NCBI RefSeq assembly: GCF_030546745.1
Contig: NZ_JAUOPD010000005.1
Span: 1-64,000, forward strand
DNA length: 64,000 nucleotides
Source of the DNA: Thalassotalea sp. 1_MG-2023
Lineage (GTDB): Bacteria > Pseudomonadota > Gammaproteobacteria > Enterobacterales > Alteromonadaceae
Reading direction: 5' to 3'
In this document: piece after piece, positions 44,022 through 52,687 of the stretch
Numbering within the stretch: position 1 is the stretch's first letter
Layout: the number at the start of each line of letters is the position of its first letter
The notes under the pieces: model-generated
The model's database searches: none
What the model was told of the DNA's origin: nothing
The model's input: only the letters and a program-made list of their open reading frames with translations
Position numbers and translations under genes: made by a program

Positions 44022-45587
44022 TTAGCTCGCAAGCGGGCCTGCTTCTTTTACGGTTTTTAAATTAAAAGACATTTTAGGCTGGATCACTGGCGCAAGTTTT
44101 TCTTGCACAGGTGCCCAATGCTGCTCTGATAAATCTAATAATCGAAGATCTTTTAGATAAACAATCTGTTGAAGACCTAATAACTGCATTGGTGAAAATT
44201 CATGGCTAATGGTTGCTGTGATCTTACTCGCATCACCTAGATCCATAATATACGCCTCAAGGTCCTGATCATACTGTTCCATAATAGAATCTTTGTAGGC
44301 ATAGTACCATTCAGAACCTGGGTAAGCAGTGGCAAAATGCGGTTTAGCGGTAATGCCTAGCTCAACTAATGCTTCAATTGTATTTCTGACGCTCTCAAAG
44401 CTTTCTTCAGGAAAACCAATGATGATATTTGGAATAGGTTTAATACCAGAAGCTAAACAGGTTGCGATACTTTGCTTATTTTTACGTGCGTTTGAGCCTT
44501 TACCAAGGTTACGTAACACCGTGGGATCAAACGATTCTAAACCATACACTAAGTGTGTGCAGCCAGCTTCATACATTAATTTTAACGTTTCTGGACGATG
44601 TAAACCCGCATGTGAAGTACCGTTCCAATGTACACCTTTACAGTTTTCATCGTGAGGGATACCTTGTTGCCGACATGTAGGCTGTAAGCCTGCTTCAATC
44701 CATTTTTTACATAACTCTTTTAGCCAAGTGCCTTTACTGGCCACATCCATTGTCATGAGGTTTTCATCAATAAAAGCAGCAAAATCAATATTATATTCTT
44801 CATATAAGTGTTTAACCATGCTGACAATATAATCAGCGCTATGGTACCGAATGTTACGGCCATAGGTAAATACTACATCGTTTTCACCGTTGTCATTTTC
44901 TTCAACAAGCATGTCGCCAGTTGTGCCTAAGTGCCAGCAATACTTGCAGGTTAATCCACAGCCAAAGCTGCCGTTAATGTCCATACGGCGTTTTGAAGTA
45001 AATGATTCTTCACTAAATAAGTTTGAGGAATTGGCAAAATAGATATCTAATGGGAATAAATGCCATGCAGGCCAAGGTAACGTATCTAAGTCTTTAATGT
45101 TTGGTCTGATATTGGTTAAAAAACTTTTTCCAGTAAGATCTCGATGAATGACACCAAGCACGTCTGAGTAGTTAAAATCTTTATTATCTATTTTTTTGAG
45201 TACTTCAGGGAAGGTGACAAATGATTCGCCGATACAACCTACGTCAATTTCAGGGATCCATTCGAAAATTTCATGAGGCATAGAAGTTAAAAAGCCGCCG
45301 CCAGCAATAAGCTGAGCGTTTGGTGCGCTTTCTTTAATAAGTTTGCAGGATTTTTTAATGTAATTGTAAGTGGTTGTTAAGCCACCAATACAAATAGCAT
45401 CCCATTCATCTGCTTGGCAAACCTCGATAATGGTTTCTAACGGTAATCGATGGGCATTCGCATCATAAATTTGTACTAGATGACCTTCTTTCATGGCAAT
45501 AGCGGCAAGTAATGCAATACCATAAGGTATATGGCGAGGCACATCTTCTTCTCGAACAACGGGGTTTATAAACAGTATTTTAGCCAT
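44022..45587 (-). CDS. Cobalamin-binding-type radical SAM protein
   Basis: A 521-residue enzyme with an N-terminal B12-binding Rossmann domain (residues 1-150: LFINPVVREEDVPRHIPYGIALLAAIAMKEGH; AICIGGLTTTYNYI) and a radical SAM domain with CGLTCKYC (CxxxCxxC) near residue 215, then GLESFDPTVLRNLGKGS and PNIIIGFPEESF. Members methylate unactivated carbons or rearrange substrates. It lies two bases from a DUF115 gene, among flagellin-modification genes, so a flagellin sugar or precursor is the probable substrate. The N-terminal domain lacks an obvious DxHxxG cobalamin motif, so B12 may not bind in the classical way. Confidence 0.82.
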   Translation of the reverse strand: MAKILFINPVVREEDVPRHIPYGIALLAAIAMKEGHLVQIYDANAHRLPLETIIEVCQADEWDAICIGGLTTTYNYIKKSCKLIKESAPNAQLIAGGGFLTSMPHEIFEWIPEIDVGCIGESFVTFPEVLKKIDNKDFNYSDVLGVIHRDLTGKSFLTNIRPNIKDLDTLPWPAWHLFPLDIYFANSSNLFSEESFTSKRRMDINGSFGCGLTCKYCWHLGTTGDMLVEENDNGENDVVFTYGRNIRYHSADYIVSMVKHLYEEYNIDFAAFIDENLMTMDVASKGTWLKELCKKWIEAGLQPTCRQQGIPHDENCKGVHWNGTSHAGLHRPETLKLMYEAGCTHLVYGLESFDPTVLRNLGKGSNARKNKQSIATCLASGIKPIPNIIIGFPEESFESVRNTIEALVELGITAKPHFATAYPGSEWYYAYKDSIMEQYDQDLEAYIMDLGDASKITATISHEFSPMQLLGLQQIVYLKDLRLLDLSEQHWAPVQEKLAPVIQPKMSFNLKTVKEAGPLAS

Positions 45588-45589
45588 AA

Positions 45590-46615
45590 TTATTGCTCGC
45601 TATTGAGAAATTGATTGAAAGTAATACAGGGTAAATTATCTGCAAACAACGTACCAGCTTCTGAACAATTGTAGGTCTTTCCTGATGCACGAGAGAATAA
45701 ATCTAAAAAGTTATTCCGATACCAAAAATAGGTTGGGTCGGTATAAAATTGTTCATTCGATAATGGAAATATAAACGTGGGGAACAGTTGTTCTAATTCT
45801 TCTCGCGTATTCGCAAATTCTTGCAACTCATAATAAGTTTGGGTCATTTCAATTGGTGTTTCGCTATGATATCCAAGGTCCATGCCTGTTAAAGCAATGG
45901 TGGGCACTTTTAATATCGCATTGGCAAATACCCATGCAGCAGTACCGACTGTACCACCGGTATTCATACAAGATTTTTTATTTATTTGATGAATTTGACG
46001 AGTGAGACTATCCGGATCTTTTGGGTTATCAACGATCGGATTCCACCAGTACATATCAAATCCTGCATCTTTTGCTCGTTCTACAACATTTTTAGGTGCA
46101 GAAGAACATATGATCAGCTTTATTTGTGGTGCATATTTGTTAATTAAATCAATGTTTTCTTGATTTTCTTTGATGGAATTATTCCGAAATTCCACGTCTA
46201 AATCTTGACGTGAGAAGTAATCATCATTTCGAGTGTTTTCTTCAAATTCATTATCACCAAACCAGCGAACGATGCGAGTAGGGTGCGGATCAAGTGTTAA
46301 AACATAATCAGGAATAATACCATTTTTTAAACACTTAACTAATGAACCATCAATGGCAACAATAGCCCCCGGATAGTTGCTTTGTTTTAATTTTGCTAAT
46401 ACATCAAATTTATGTAAGCTTGGGCCTGCACTAACAATAATCGCAGAGTTTCTTTTGCTTTCAGATAGAGGCGGTAAGTCTTTAAAACTTTTTTCTGTAT
46501 AGGGTAAATTAGCCATAGCATTAGTGACAAGATCTTGGCTATGCCAATCTTTACCAATTTCAGTAATTTTGGAAACTACATCAACAAATTTTTCATTCAT
46601 GTCGCTTTGCGTCAT
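45590..46615 (-). CDS. DUF115 / MptE-like protein (Maf family, short)
   Basis: A 341-residue DUF115 (6-hydroxymethylpterin pyrophosphokinase MptE-like) protein. It shows SAIIVSAGPSLHKFDVLAKL, PDYVLTLDPHPTRIVRWFG, and MNTGGTVGTAAWVFANAILKVPTIALTGMDLGYH. In flagellated bacteria the family includes the Maf proteins, thought to transfer nonulosonic acids to flagellin. It is a compact single-domain member compared with the 827-residue protein upstream. It is coupled to the radical SAM gene by a two-base gap. Confidence 0.82.
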   Translation of the reverse strand: MTQSDMNEKFVDVVSKITEIGKDWHSQDLVTNAMANLPYTEKSFKDLPPLSESKRNSAIIVSAGPSLHKFDVLAKLKQSNYPGAIVAIDGSLVKCLKNGIIPDYVLTLDPHPTRIVRWFGDNEFEENTRNDDYFSRQDLDVEFRNNSIKENQENIDLINKYAPQIKLIICSSAPKNVVERAKDAGFDMYWWNPIVDNPKDPDSLTRQIHQINKKSCMNTGGTVGTAAWVFANAILKVPTIALTGMDLGYHSETPIEMTQTYYELQEFANTREELEQLFPTFIFPLSNEQFYTDPTYFWYRNNFLDLFSRASGKTYNCSEAGTLFADNLPCITFNQFLNSEQ

Positions 46616-46647
46616 TCTGCACTCTCTTAACGAATATTTTTACTTGT

Positions 46648-46821
46648 TTAGTCTTCGCCGTCCCATGTTAAATCGGTGCGTTCAACATAAACCATACTGC
46701 CTCCAATAGAGTTTAGAGCTGCTTTTTTAAACGTAGATTCTAATGTGTCACTGTCCTTGGTTTCATTTGGCTTAGTGACTTGCTTTTTAGTGGTGAAATT
46801 ACCTTTTAATAAATCGCTCAT
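46648..46821 (-). CDS. 57-residue conserved-context small protein
   Basis: An ORF of 57 codons with a good AGGAGC four to five bases before its ATG, lying between the two DUF115 genes on the same strand. The product (MSDLLKGNFTTKKQ...VYVERTDLTWDGED) is soluble, lysine-rich at the N terminus and acidic at the C terminus, with SIGGSMVYVERTDLTWDG as a likely folded core. No family was recognised. The tight fit in the operon suggests an accessory of flagellin glycosylation. Confidence 0.6.
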   Translation of the reverse strand: MSDLLKGNFTTKKQVTKPNETKDSDTLESTFKKAALNSIGGSMVYVERTDLTWDGED

Positions 46822-46932
46822 GGTCGCTCCTGTTGGTTGTCTTAAATATGAGTATTAACTGTTAAGGTTAGCAAACAATACCAACCTATATATCGTCACT
46901 GATGCGTTTATTCTTTAGCTTTATCGCACCTT

Positions 46933-49416
46933 TTATTGTGAAGCATTGAGTTTTTGTAAAAACTCTTTCGCTTTTTTATCATCCGGCGCACTTGATAGGG
47001 CAGTTTCAAATGCTATTTTTGCTGAATCAAACGCATTCCCATCGAAATAAAACTCCCCTAAACCATTCCATAAAAACGCATTTTTAGGGTCTTGCTCAAT
47101 ACATTGGTGAAAATAGTTTAATGCAACTTTTTCATCCCCTAAAAGCCGTAATAATTTAGCAAATTGCGGTAAATAAGTTATCGACAATACCGAAAGTTCT
47201 TGTAAGCACGCTTTTGCTAAATCGTAATCCTTAAGCTTATATGCAATACCTGCAATTTGCTGAAGTTCATCTTCTTCAATATTTTCTGGAGGCAGCTGTT
47301 CAAAATAATATAACGCATCCTGATAGCTTTCAGTTAAGATTGAACAGTAAGCTAATCCTAAATTATACAATTCTTTAGCTCGCTCTTCAGTTTCCATTGA
47401 AATCTTTAAACTATTAATTAATGTTGTTAATGCATCGATATTTTTTTGATGAAATAAAGTGATGATTTTACGTTTAACCCCATCTAGAGAAGCTTCTTTT
47501 TTGGTGCGGGTTAAATGTTTTGTTTCAACGTTATCGATATCTGCAGAGTGTACTGTTGCATAACGTTCAAACATAGATTTTTCTTCGCCGGTGAACGTGC
47601 TTTGATCAACGTGAGTATTTTCTAACCAATACTGCGCTCTACCGAACACTCTATCTTTTTCCCACTGCGCAAACATTATTGATAAACGTGGAGTGGGTTT
47701 TTGTTCTTCTATTCTGCTTTTAATTCTTTCTAATGACTTATCAAGTAAAATGATGAGGTTTTCGCAGGTAACAATATAGGCTTGATAGTAGAGCTTACCT
47801 GTTTTTTCTACTTTATCATCAGACCATTCATCAGATGAGTTTGCTTGGGCTGAGCTGATGAACTTATCAATGCCAAAGTTTTTAATGAATTTCGACGTGC
47901 GTTTGAACGTTGTATCTAGTTTCTTTTCAATTTTATCCATCTCAATTTTATGCTTGAAATTTTCGCTTTCATTCCCTTTTTCGCTAAAGAGTTGCTCATT
48001 TGCTTTTAATGCTTTTTCTGCAAGCCTTTTTATATCTTTAACGTCAGCGAGTACTTTTTTAACATTTGTTTTCACTACATTGTAATCATGCTGTACTTCA
48101 CTTGTTGTCATATTAGGAATACAGTTGAGAATTTTATCTGCATAGTGTTCTTTGTCATGCGTAAAAGACAGTGCGGAAGTAGGAACGTGTTCAATGTGTG
48201 GTAAGCAAGCTGCATTTGCGGATAAGTTATAAACAGCTTGATCTGTTTTCTTAGCCTCTTCGGCGATTTCAGATAAACGCTCGCCAGCAGTGCCAAAAAC
48301 AATAAGTGTCTCAACGGTATTTCCAGCATAAGTTTTCACCCAAGTGCCTGGGCGTCCAAGTGTCGGGCCTATGTTTGCTTCATTGCTTCCTGAGGCATGA
48401 GTAACCCCTTTTTCAGAAAAACAGAGGTCAACACCCGATAATAAAATGTTACTGAACCCCATGTCTACAGCCGCTTTTAGTGCAGTATTAGTCACCGTTG
48501 GACCAGCAGATTTTAGGTTTTTCTCATCACCTTTTTCATCCCAAGGGTATCTTCGGTTAAGGTATGCACTTTTACCGTGCCATTGAGCCAACAAAAATGG
48601 CGTAACGCTGTTGGAGTGCAAAAATAGCACGTTGGAAGGAAACAACAGCAACTCTTTACTAACGTCATAACTTATTTCATACGGATCAACGGAAACGACA
48701 ATATGAGGGATAAGCCCTATTTGATTAAGTTTTCTTGCGATTCGCGATACAGCAATGATCACTACGTGGTCTTTATGTTTTTTAACCCATTCTATATCTT
48801 CATCTAATGAAGGGCCGCCAGCAAGAATGATACAAGTATCGCCTTTGAATTTATTTTTAAAAACTAACGCAGGTGTTTGATTTTCACAGATATTCATTAA
48901 CTGTGGACTCATAAAAGGAGATACACCAAGCGTTGCCCGTGTTATGAAGCGGTAGCTTTGAAATTCTTGTTCGAATTGTAAAATGGCGGCATTGTATGCT
49001 GGAACAAATGAGTCGATGGCGGCAACCGACTTAATGAACTGACAATAATCTTTATACAAATATAAGTCCATACCAAACGCTGTAGCGCATTCTTTCCATT
49101 TATCAATGGTGGTAATAGTGATGTAATCAGGTAACTCGTCAAGTTTGTTTTTTTGTTTTAGCCGTTCGATGACTGCTGGTAATTCAATAAATAAATAACG
49201 AGTATCAACAGGCTTATCGAGTTGAGCGACATGATCGAGTAATAAGCCCGAATCGGTGCCAAGAATTATGTAGAATCGTTCTTCAGCTTGCAGTTTTTCA
49301 TCGTATAAATTCTCAAAGACTGCTTGAGAGGGTTGTTTTTCAAAAGCGTTTCTATTGATTAGGTATAAATACTCCTCGCCAAATTGAGAAGTTAAAAAAC
49401 TGTCGTTTATTTCCAT
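46933..49416 (-). CDS. maf: Motility accessory factor Maf (DUF115 + TPR)
   Basis: Maf proteins are required for flagellin glycosylation and are the presumed nonulosonate-to-flagellin transferases. The 827-residue protein has a DUF115 core (CIILAGGPSLDEDIEWVKKHKDHVVIIAVSRIARKLNQIGLIPHIVVSVDPY; SAGPTVTNTALKAAVDMGFSNILLSGVDLCFSEKGVTHASG) and about three TPR-like repeats near the C terminus (residues about 690-825). The start was set at MEINDSFL, preceded by AGAGG; 11 further residues are possible. It is first in the minus-strand glycosylation block, with a sigma-54 site 79 bases upstream. Confidence 0.87.
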   Translation of the reverse strand: MEINDSFLTSQFGEEYLYLINRNAFEKQPSQAVFENLYDEKLQAEERFYIILGTDSGLLLDHVAQLDKPVDTRYLFIELPAVIERLKQKNKLDELPDYITITTIDKWKECATAFGMDLYLYKDYCQFIKSVAAIDSFVPAYNAAILQFEQEFQSYRFITRATLGVSPFMSPQLMNICENQTPALVFKNKFKGDTCIILAGGPSLDEDIEWVKKHKDHVVIIAVSRIARKLNQIGLIPHIVVSVDPYEISYDVSKELLLFPSNVLFLHSNSVTPFLLAQWHGKSAYLNRRYPWDEKGDEKNLKSAGPTVTNTALKAAVDMGFSNILLSGVDLCFSEKGVTHASGSNEANIGPTLGRPGTWVKTYAGNTVETLIVFGTAGERLSEIAEEAKKTDQAVYNLSANAACLPHIEHVPTSALSFTHDKEHYADKILNCIPNMTTSEVQHDYNVVKTNVKKVLADVKDIKRLAEKALKANEQLFSEKGNESENFKHKIEMDKIEKKLDTTFKRTSKFIKNFGIDKFISSAQANSSDEWSDDKVEKTGKLYYQAYIVTCENLIILLDKSLERIKSRIEEQKPTPRLSIMFAQWEKDRVFGRAQYWLENTHVDQSTFTGEEKSMFERYATVHSADIDNVETKHLTRTKKEASLDGVKRKIITLFHQKNIDALTTLINSLKISMETEERAKELYNLGLAYCSILTESYQDALYYFEQLPPENIEEDELQQIAGIAYKLKDYDLAKACLQELSVLSITYLPQFAKLLRLLGDEKVALNYFHQCIEQDPKNAFLWNGLGEFYFDGNAFDSAKIAFETALSSAPDDKKAKEFLQKLNASQ

Positions 49417-49482
49417 TTTATCGCCTCTGCCTATCAAAATAGAATACATTAATTACCATGAACTAATTTCTTCATGACTAAT

Positions 49483-49547
49483 GGCAAATTACATAGCAAA
49501 TTACACGCCATTACTCTACATAAGCAAAAGGTTACGCGTAATTTGCC
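49483..49547. repeat. GCAAATTAC repeat cluster between maf and flrA
   Basis: GGCAAATTAC (49483-49492), GCAAATTAC again (49496-49504), and the inverted GTAATTTGCC (49538-49547) lie in the divergent maf/flrA control region. The two direct copies are 12 bases apart, and the outer pair is a ten-base perfect inverted repeat. The second copy is also part of the maf sigma-54 site. Confidence 0.55.
49495..49510 (-). promoter_or_regulatory. Sigma-54 promoter of maf and the glycosylation block
   Basis: Read on the minus strand, TGGCGTGTAATTTGCT has GG and GC ten bases apart and matches the -24/-12 consensus, 79 bases before the maf start. Confidence 0.7.
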
Positions 49548-49697
49548 GAATTTGCACGTTCAGACTTATAACTATCATAAATAAAGCGCCGTAAAGTCAA
49601 AGTTATGACGCCACAGTGTCAAAATTTTGTTGAATATTCACCAATCCTCGCTACAATCAAAACTGGAACGTTTAAAAATAAAGGTTATCAAAGGATT

Positions 49698-51191
49698 ATG
49701 CAGGGTCAAAAACATATTCTTGTCGTTGATAATGACGCAGCAAGAGCACAGCAACTTGCTACAATTTTAGCATTCGTCGGTGAGCATTTTCATTGCTACG
49801 CACAGGATGAAATTATTGATGTACTGCCAACACTCTCTAATACTTTGACCATTATCCTGTGTGGTGATGTGAATGATGCTGTGGTTACTTTAGTTAAACG
49901 TAACCCTAGTTGTCCTTTTTTATTGCATGATGTTATTGATAAACAAAAACTTGTAGGTTTTGTGAATGTTATTGGTGATGTTAGTGCGCCACTAAATTAC
50001 GCGCAATTAACGGAAATGATCCATCATTGCCATCAATACCATAATAAGCTTCCGATCAATAAAACAAAAAATGCAGGCAATGCTGCACTTTTTCGTTCAC
50101 TGGTGGGTGGCAGTGCCCCAATGCAACATGTACGGTTTCTAATTGAACAAGTTGCATCAACGCAAGCAAATGTATTAATACTTGGCGAATCGGGTACTGG
50201 TAAAGAAGTTGTGGCTCGCAACATTCATAACTTATCTGATCGCGGTAAAGCGCCTTTTGTACCGGTAAATTGTGGTGCGATTCCTCCTGACTTACTAGAA
50301 AGCGAGTTATTCGGTCATGAAAAGGGAGCCTTCACTGGGGCTATCTCAACCCGCAAAGGCCGTTTTGAGCTTGCCGAAGGTGGTACACTTTTTCTTGATG
50401 AAATTGGTGATATGCCGCAACCAATGCAAGTAAAACTTTTACGTGTGTTGCAAGAAAGAACCTTTGAGCGTGTCGGTGGAGCCAAAAGTATAAAGGCGAA
50501 TGTACGTGTGATCGCGGCAACTCATCAAAACCTAGAAGAAATGATCAAAACCAATGCCTTTCGTGAAGACTTATATTACCGACTCAACGTTTTCCCGATT
50601 GAAACCCCCGCGCTTCGAGACCGCAAAGAAGATATTCCGTTATTACTAAAAGAGTTAATGTCGCGTTTTGAAAACGAACAAGGACAAACGGTTCGTTTTA
50701 CAGAGCGTGCTATCGCTTCACTACAAGAACACTCTTGGGCAGGCAACGTACGTGAGTTATCAAACTTAATAGAACGCATGATTATCATGTACAATGAACA
50801 AGTGGTTGACGTGTCAGAACTACCTAAGCGTTATCGTCACATTGATGTTGAAGAGTACAACCCTGAATACCCCGAAGAATTGCAGGAACGCGAAGCAATT
50901 AATGAGTTATTTGCTGGTTTTGATACTGACACTGGCGATGAAAATATTAATGATGACAGTTTGATGGCTGGCTTTGAAGAACAAAGTAGCAGTGCCGTAC
51001 AAGTTGATAAATTGCCGGCAGACGGTTTAAATTTAAAAGAGTATTTAGCAGATTTAGAAGTGTCTCTGATCACTCAGTCATTAGACAAAAACGATTGGGT
51101 GGTAGCACGGTCTGCAGAATTACTTGGTATGCGTAGAACAACACTTGTTGAGAAGATGCGAAAATATAACGTACAAAAAAGTGACGATTAA
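49698..51191 (+). CDS. flrA: Master flagellar regulator FlrA/FleQ (sigma-54 activator)
   Basis: FlrA activates the class II flagellar promoters with sigma-54. The 497-residue protein has an N-terminal FleQ domain ([15 protein letters not shown]), a degenerate receiver-like part, then the AAA+ domain with GESGTGKEV (Walker A), GAFTGA (sigma-54 contact) and FLDEIGD (Walker B), and a C-terminal Fis-type HTH ([21 protein letters not shown]). The start at MQGQKHI matches the family; 31 upstream in-frame residues look non-coding. It stands alone ahead of flrBC. Confidence 0.92.
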   Translation: MQGQKHILVVDNDAARAQQLATILAFVGEHFHCYAQDEIIDVLPTLSNTLTIILCGDVNDAVVTLVKRNPSCPFLLHDVIDKQKLVGFVNVIGDVSAPLNYAQLTEMIHHCHQYHNKLPINKTKNAGNAALFRSLVGGSAPMQHVRFLIEQVASTQANVLILGESGTGKEVVARNIHNLSDRGKAPFVPVNCGAIPPDLLESELFGHEKGAFTGAISTRKGRFELAEGGTLFLDEIGDMPQPMQVKLLRVLQERTFERVGGAKSIKANVRVIAATHQNLEEMIKTNAFREDLYYRLNVFPIETPALRDRKEDIPLLLKELMSRFENEQGQTVRFTERAIASLQEHSWAGNVRELSNLIERMIIMYNEQVVDVSELPKRYRHIDVEEYNPEYPEELQEREAINELFAGFDTDTGDENINDDSLMAGFEEQSSSAVQVDKLPADGLNLKEYLADLEVSLITQSLDKNDWVVARSAELLGMRRTTLVEKMRKYNVQKSDD

Positions 51192-51462
51192 TGATAAGTG
51201 GCAATTATTTTGCTTTATATCCAGTGGGTCTATCAATAATAAATAGCTACTGCTCGTTTGCGCGGTTAATACGTTCACTCAATGAGTTTGTTTGCAAAAA
51301 AGACGTTTGCGGAAATGCAGCAAGTTCGTATTTCCAACACCTCGAAACGCTGAATAAAGCAATATTTAACGCATAGTGGCGTTTAAGCGTTTTAACATTG
51401 ACAAAATCTTGACTCATATATTTTCTTTCTGCAGTTCTTTGATAAACATAGAGAAATTTTGT
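51192..51462. other. Gap between flrA and flrB
   Basis: A 323-base gap runs from the flrA stop to flrB. Its last part holds the flrB sigma-54 promoter. No terminator with a clear stem, no RNA gene, and no ORF with a credible ribosome-binding site were found in the rest. Confidence 0.5.
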
Positions 51463-51478
51463 TGGCATAATTAATGCT
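51463..51478 (+). promoter_or_regulatory. Sigma-54 promoter of flrBC
   Basis: TGGCATAATTAATGCT has GG and GC ten bases apart and lies 36 bases before the flrB ATG. In Vibrio this position is the FlrA-dependent class II promoter. Confidence 0.85.
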
Positions 51479-51514
51479 TTTTCTTGAATATTATCGTTAT
51501 TCGAGAAGTGTATT

Positions 51515-52687
51515 ATGGTTGTAGCCGTTGCAAATCAAACTAATTCTACTATGAATCAACAAAAGGTGTTTCCGTTTGTTGAACAGCCATTTATTGCCAA
51601 TAAGCATAAACTCGCCACAGAGTCATATGTTGGCGAGCTTGATTTATTACGACAGCAATCAAATCAACTCGAAAAACTAATCGATGTAATGCCAACGGGT
51701 ATGATAATGCTCGATGGAAATGGCATTGTGGTCAAAATGAATAAAATTGCCAGCCAATTACTTGAAGAGCCAATTTTAGGCCATCCATGGTTTGAAGTGA
51801 TCCGCCGTTCTTTTAAGCCTCGTGCCGATGATTGGCATGAGGTATCACTTAAAGATGGTCGCCGTGTAAAGTTAGAAATTACCGCGTTAATCGATCAACC
51901 AGGGCAGCTGATAATGATCACTGATTTAACGGAAACTCGCTTATTGCAAGATAAGTTGAGTCAGTTACAGCGGTTGTCATCCCTTGGTCAGATGGTGTCG
52001 AAACTTGCTCACCAAATACGTACACCACTTTCAGCAGCGATTTTATATGGTGCTAATTTAAAAAGTAAGCAGTTACAAACTACTGAACGTGATAACTTTC
52101 AAGCAAAGCTCATGTCGCGTTTATCTGATCTCGAACAAACTGTGAATGATATGTTGTTATTTGCAAAAAGTGGCCAACAACAAGTTGTCTCATCTTTGTC
52201 GGTCAATGCATTAGTCAACGCTGCAGTTCATGGAATGGAAGCACTTATTGAGCAAGCAGATGCTGAAGTTGATACTCAATATTGTCCAGAAGATTGTCAT
52301 GTATTAGGCAATGAAACCGCGCTAAGTGGTGCTATTCAAAACCTTATTCATAATAGCCTAGAAGTCATTGAATCAAAGGCTAGCATTCATATTGCCTGTT
52401 ATTGCAAAGATGGAAAAGCGTATATCAGTGTCAAAGATAATGGCTGTGGAATAGCGGCAGAAAAGGCCGCCAAAATTTTTGAACCTTTTTACACGTCCCG
52501 CAGTCAAGGCACTGGGCTAGGACTTGCCGTTGTAAAATCAGTTGCTAATGCACATCAAGGTGAAGTGCATTTAATAAGTAAGCCAGGAGAAGGCGCACAT
52601 TTTGTAATATCATTACCCTTGTTGCCAAATGAAACTGGTAGCGAGTCGTTAACTTCACCTCAGGAGAGTTACGATGAGTCAAAGTAA
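51515..52687 (+). CDS. flrB: Flagellar sensor histidine kinase FlrB/FleS
   Basis: FlrB phosphorylates FlrC. The 390-residue protein has no membrane segment, so it is cytosolic. It has a PAS domain (IDVMPTGMIMLDGNGIVVKMNK), the phosphorylated histidine in SKLAHQIRTPLSAAILYG, and the ATPase boxes NLIHNSLEV, DNGCGI and GTGLGLAVVK. It overlaps flrC by 14 bases, giving coupled expression of kinase and regulator. Confidence 0.93.
   Translation: MVVAVANQTNSTMNQQKVFPFVEQPFIANKHKLATESYVGELDLLRQQSNQLEKLIDVMPTGMIMLDGNGIVVKMNKIASQLLEEPILGHPWFEVIRRSFKPRADDWHEVSLKDGRRVKLEITALIDQPGQLIMITDLTETRLLQDKLSQLQRLSSLGQMVSKLAHQIRTPLSAAILYGANLKSKQLQTTERDNFQAKLMSRLSDLEQTVNDMLLFAKSGQQQVVSSLSVNALVNAAVHGMEALIEQADAEVDTQYCPEDCHVLGNETALSGAIQNLIHNSLEVIESKASIHIACYCKDGKAYISVKDNGCGIAAEKAAKIFEPFYTSRSQGTGLGLAVVKSVANAHQGEVHLISKPGEGAHFVISLPLLPNETGSESLTSPQESYDESK

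Noticed and set aside
37257-49450. Horizontally acquired island for the glycosylation block
   Set aside because: No integrase, transposase, tRNA or direct repeats flank it, its base composition looks like the neighbours, and flagellar clusters of related genera carry such blocks at the same place.
51191-51468. ORFs of 61 (plus) and 73 (minus) codons in the gap between flrA and flrB
   Set aside because: Neither has a convincing ribosome-binding site, family signature or operon logic, and they overlap each other on opposite strands. The region is better read as the flrB leader and promoter.
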